From Desertimonas flava (lineage in GTDB: Bacteria; Actinomycetota; Acidimicrobiia; Acidimicrobiales; Ilumatobacteraceae): a stretch of DNA of 64,000 nt. Positions 61,259 to 64,000 of this stretch are shown in pieces. The notes below the pieces were generated by a model. The model saw nothing but the letters and a program-made list of their open reading frames with translations. It made no database searches and was not told the origin of the DNA. The position numbers were made by a program, and so were the translations under genes. The number at the start of each line of letters is the position of its first letter. Position 1 is the first letter of the stretch. The stretch lies in assembly GCF_003426815.1 (NCBI RefSeq), contig NZ_QKYK01000022.1, positions 31,962 through 95,961 of the forward strand, read 5' to 3'.

Positions 61259-61421
61259 CAGTACCTCCTTGTTGTCCGGGGCCGATACCCCTCCATCTCA
61301 TTCAGACTCCTCGGCACACGTCGACTCATCGGCCGCTCGTGCAGGCACATCGGCGCGCCAGCGGCCGACCAGATCACTGCGACGGGAGCCAGCGTTGGAG
61401 ACGCTGCACGGGACGTTGTTC

Positions 61422-61505
61422 TGTCGCCCGCCAGTGGCATGGGACCACTTGATGCGAGTTCCGCCAGTGTGATGGGACCACCTATCCGCCAGTGATGGGA
61501 CCACC
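61422..61505. repeat. IS21 left end with three transposase-binding-like repeats
   Basis: L1 61430-61448, L2 61463-61482 and L3 61488-61505 share GCCAGTG...ATGGGACCAC. Such multiple terminal repeats are typical of IS21 ends. Confidence 0.85.
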
Positions 61506-61578
61506 TGGGGGGTCCGTCAGTTCGGTGCTGTCTGCGGGTGATCATCGCCGCTTCCTGTTGGCAGTCCGAGAGGCGGCG

Positions 61579-63144
61579 ATGGCGTTCCGGGAGGTTCCGA
61601 TGTTCGAGGTTCGAGAAGTGCTGCGGCTGTGGCTGGGAGGTGAGGCGCTGCGGGCGGTGGCCCGGCTGAGCCGGGTCGACCGCAAGACGGTGCGTCGCTA
61701 CGTCGATGCTGCGATCGCTGCTGGTGTCATGGTCGATGGCGGCGTCGGTCAGCTCACTGATGAGGTGTTGGGCGAGGTGGTCGAGATCGTTCGCCCGCAC
61801 CGGACCGACGGCCATCACGGTGAGGCGTGGATGATGCTGGCCGCCCGCCGGGAGCAGATCGCCAAGTGGGTCAAGGCCGATGTGCCGGGGGTGAAGGTCT
61901 GCGAGTTGCTCGCTCGGGACGGGGTGATCGTGCCGGAGCGCACGGTGCAGCGGTTCGTCGCGACCGAGTTCGGTCCCCGCCGGGGGCAGGGCTCGACGGT
62001 GCGAGTCGCTGATGGCGAACCAGGCCAGGAGTTGCAGGTTGACTTCGCCCGCCTCGGCCTGGTCCACGACTCGGAGTCCGGTCGCCGGCGGGTGTGTCAC
62101 GCGTTGATCTTCACGGCGGTGGTGTCGCGGCACATGTTCGTGTGGTTGTCGTTCACGCAGACCACTGACGCGGTGATCGCCGGGTGCGAGGCGGCGTGGC
62201 GGTTCTTCGGCGGCGTGTTCAAGGTCCTGATCCCGGACAACTTGACGCCGGTCGTCACGAAGGCCGACGGGTTGGAGCCGAGGTTCAACGAGGCGTTCGT
62301 CGAGTACGCCCAGGCACGTGGGTTCGTCATCGACCCGGCCCGCGTGCGAACCCCGACGGACAAGCCACGCGTGGAGCGGATGGTGCAGTTCGTGCGGTCG
62401 TCGTTCTGGGCTGGTGAGACGTTCATCGACCTCACCGACGCCCAGACGAAGGTGGAGGCGTGGTGCGCCGGCCGGGCCGGGATGCGAGTGCATGGCACGA
62501 CGCAGTGCCGCCCGGTCGAGCACTTCCGGACGCTCGAGCTGTCGGTGTTGTTGCCAGCGCCGACGGACGTCTATGACGTGCCTGTCTATGCGGCGTGTCG
62601 GGTGCATCGGGATCATCACATCGAGATCGCCAAGGCGCTCTACTCGGTGCCGGGGAACCTGCTCGGCGCCCGTGTGCAGGTCCGCGCCGACCGCAAGCTG
62701 GTGCGGATCACGCATCGCGGCCAGTTGATCAAGGTCCACCCCCGCCAACAGCCAGGGCATCGCTCGACCGACCCGGCGGACTTGCCCGCGGAGCGGACCA
62801 CGTACGCGTTGCGTGACATCGCCCACCTCCAACGTCTCGCCGCCAGCCACGGCGAAGCGATCGGCGAGTACGCGGCGGCGGTGCTCGACACGCCGTTGCC
62901 GTGGACCAAGATGCGCCAGGTCTACGCCCTGTTGGGGCTCGTCAAGAAGTGGGGACCCGACAAGGTCAACACCGCCTGCCAACGGGCCCTCGAAGCCGAA
63001 GCCGTCAGCGTGGCGTTGATCGGCCGGATGCTCGACCGAGCCACCGAAGCCGACCAACCCGACCCACCAGCGCCGCCGCCGACAACGGCCCGGTTCGCCC
63101 GCGACCCCGCCGAGTTCACGACCAAGAACCGCAGGTCGGCATGA
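61579..63144 (+). CDS. istA: IS21 transposase IstA
   Basis: 521 aa from the ATG at 61579 (MAFREVPMFEVREVLRLWLG); an ATG at 61600 has GGAGG ahead and is the alternative. N-terminal helix-turn-helix ARLSRVDRKTVRRYVDAAI. Retroviral-type integrase core with D in LQVDFARLGL, D in LIPDNLTPVVTKA and E in PRVERMVQFVRSSFW. The Mu-like C-terminal SH3 part has VPGNLLGARVQVRADRKLVR. The stop overlaps istB. The frame is intact, so the transposase may be active. Confidence 0.95.
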   Translation: MAFREVPMFEVREVLRLWLGGEALRAVARLSRVDRKTVRRYVDAAIAAGVMVDGGVGQLTDEVLGEVVEIVRPHRTDGHHGEAWMMLAARREQIAKWVKADVPGVKVCELLARDGVIVPERTVQRFVATEFGPRRGQGSTVRVADGEPGQELQVDFARLGLVHDSESGRRRVCHALIFTAVVSRHMFVWLSFTQTTDAVIAGCEAAWRFFGGVFKVLIPDNLTPVVTKADGLEPRFNEAFVEYAQARGFVIDPARVRTPTDKPRVERMVQFVRSSFWAGETFIDLTDAQTKVEAWCAGRAGMRVHGTTQCRPVEHFRTLELSVLLPAPTDVYDVPVYAACRVHRDHHIEIAKALYSVPGNLLGARVQVRADRKLVRITHRGQLIKVHPRQQPGHRSTDPADLPAERTTYALRDIAHLQRLAASHGEAIGEYAAAVLDTPLPWTKMRQVYALLGLVKKWGPDKVNTACQRALEAEAVSVALIGRMLDRATEADQPDPPAPPPTTARFARDPAEFTTKNRRSA

Positions 63145-63935
63145 GCCCGCAGTTGACCGTCACCGCGGAGCTGAAGGCGTTGCTGCGGCGGGTCAAGCTC
63201 GGCCGTTGTCTCGACACGCTCCCCGAGCGGCTGACGCTCGCCCAGCAGCAGCAACTCACCCATCACGAGTTCCTCGAGCTGCTGCTGGCCGACGAGGTCA
63301 CCCGCCGCGACATCCAATCCGCGCAGCTGCGCGCCAAGACGGCAGGCCTCGACGCGTCGATGACGTTGGACCGTTGGGACGACACCGCCAAGGTCACCTA
63401 CGACCGAGCCGTGTGGAACGAGTTGTGCTCGCTGCGGTTCGTCGACGCAGCCAACGACGCCGTCATCTTGGGCCCCGTCGGCGTCGGCAAGACGTTCCTC
63501 GCCACCGCCCTCGGGCACATCGCCGTCCGCCGCGGGCGCAGCGTCCACTTCGAACGCGCCGACACCCTCCTGAAGCGCCTGAAGGCCAGCCGGCTCGACA
63601 ACAGCCACGACACTGAGGTCCGCCGACTGCTCCGCGTCGACCTGTTGATCATCGACGACTTCGCCCTGCGGGCAATGGACACCATCGACACCGCCGAGGT
63701 CTACGAACTCGTCGTCGAACGCCACCGGCGGGCATCGACGATCCTCACCTCGAACCGGGACCCCGGCGAGATGCTCGCCCAGATGGCCGACCCACTCCTC
63801 GCCCAATCAGCCATCGACCGGCTCCACTCCAACGCCCACGAACTCGTCATCGACGGCGAGTCCTACCGACGCCGCCAACGCCCCGGCATTGACCCAGACC
63901 CCGCCGGCGACGCATCATCCTCACGCCGAGCCTGA
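63141..63935 (+). CDS. istB: IS21 helper ATPase IstB
   Basis: 264 aa, ATG in ATGA. Walker A ILGPVGVGKTFLATALGH, Walker B LLIIDDFALRAMD, sensor-like TILTSNRDPGEMLAQMADPL. N-terminal IstB domain helices KALLRRVKLGRCLDTLPERL and LTHHEFLELLLADEVTRRD. It assists IstA in target choice. Length and motifs are complete. Confidence 0.95.
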   Translation: MSPQLTVTAELKALLRRVKLGRCLDTLPERLTLAQQQQLTHHEFLELLLADEVTRRDIQSAQLRAKTAGLDASMTLDRWDDTAKVTYDRAVWNELCSLRFVDAANDAVILGPVGVGKTFLATALGHIAVRRGRSVHFERADTLLKRLKASRLDNSHDTEVRRLLRVDLLIIDDFALRAMDTIDTAEVYELVVERHRRASTILTSNRDPGEMLAQMADPLLAQSAIDRLHSNAHELVIDGESYRRRQRPGIDPDPAGDASSSRRA

Positions 63936-63948
63936 CAACCCCCGACCC

Positions 63949-63998
63949 GGTCCCATCACACTGGCGCAAGGGTGGTCCCATCCCGCTGGCGGGCGACA
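63949..63998. repeat. IS21 right end with two repeats
   Basis: R2 63949-63965 (reverse of GCCAGTGTGATGGGACC) and R1 63971-63990 (reverse of GCCAGCGGGATGGGACCACC), then the terminal GGGCGACA. The outer 28 bp match the left end at nearly all positions. Confidence 0.85.
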
Positions 63999-64000
63999 GT

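Larger units (their letters stand above)
61422..63998 (+). mobile_element. IS21-family insertion sequence
   Basis: 2577 bp between terminal inverted repeats TGTCGCCCGCCAG... (61422) and its complement ending at 63998, flanked by TG/CA as in IS21. It carries istA and istB in one operon (ATGA overlap). Sub-terminal repeats of GCCAGTGTGATGGGACC are present on both ends. The window ends 2 bp later, so the target duplication cannot be seen. Confidence 0.93.

Overview
The window is about 64 kb of GC-rich bacterial chromosome. High third-position GC, many GTG starts, leaderless promoters, three luciferase-like (F420-type) oxidoreductases and a group II truncated hemoglobin point to an actinobacterium. 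Acidimicrobiia is my best guess, but it is an inference. I see no rRNA, tRNA or CRISPR array. Coding density is high, and most operons use 4-nt NTGA start/stop overlaps.

Layout. 1-8.1 kb: tail of an ABC-2 permease, MerR regulator, XRE/NB-ARC/TPR regulator, metallo-beta-lactamase-fold hydrolase, F420-type oxidoreductase, a leaderless small gene, truncated hemoglobin and a P450. 8.3-14.9 kb: a lone phage-tail-collar protein beside a 0.6-kb gene desert, an alditol-oxidase-like flavoprotein, two alpha/beta hydrolases, an HNH protein, a GNAT and a VOC protein. 14.8-18.7 kb: ferric-iron ABC transporter on the minus strand with a DtxR/IdeR-like site upstream. 19.0-29.2 kb: an FAD oxidoreductase, then a coupled plus-strand cassette (43-aa ORF, histone-H1-like protein, 1207-aa PKD protein, two unknown proteins, polyprenyl diphosphate synthase) meeting a geranylgeranyl-reductase-family flavoprotein tail to tail.

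29.3-44.3 kb: one very long minus-strand catabolic operon. It encodes a three-subunit molybdenum hydroxylase, DUF917 and hydantoinase/oxoprolinase proteins, a complete Liv-type ABC importer, a luciferase-like monooxygenase, a REDY/HapK-like protein, an alpha/beta hydrolase, DUF1028 and a SnoaL-like protein. A PucR-type regulator is transcribed divergently from it. 46.1-47.5 kb: a luciferase-like oxidoreductase coupled to a Rid protein. 47.7-58.7 kb: a peptide uptake and degradation module with an S9 peptidase, two DUF885 metallopeptidase-like proteins and a five-gene Opp/Dpp transporter. 58.9-61.3 kb: LysE exporter, small P-loop kinase-like protein and DUF899 protein. 61.4-64.0 kb: an almost certainly complete IS21-family element that ends 2 bp before the window edge.

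Two families of dispersed intergenic hairpins stand out. Family A (3 copies) has arms like GTGAGCTGTCGACGC. Family B (5 copies) has arms containing TTCCTGTACTG, with compensatory changes that keep the stem paired. The best candidate for an undescribed system is the coupled isoprenoid/PKD cassette at 20.5-29.2 kb. The 15-gene catabolic operon is the best candidate for a new pathway.
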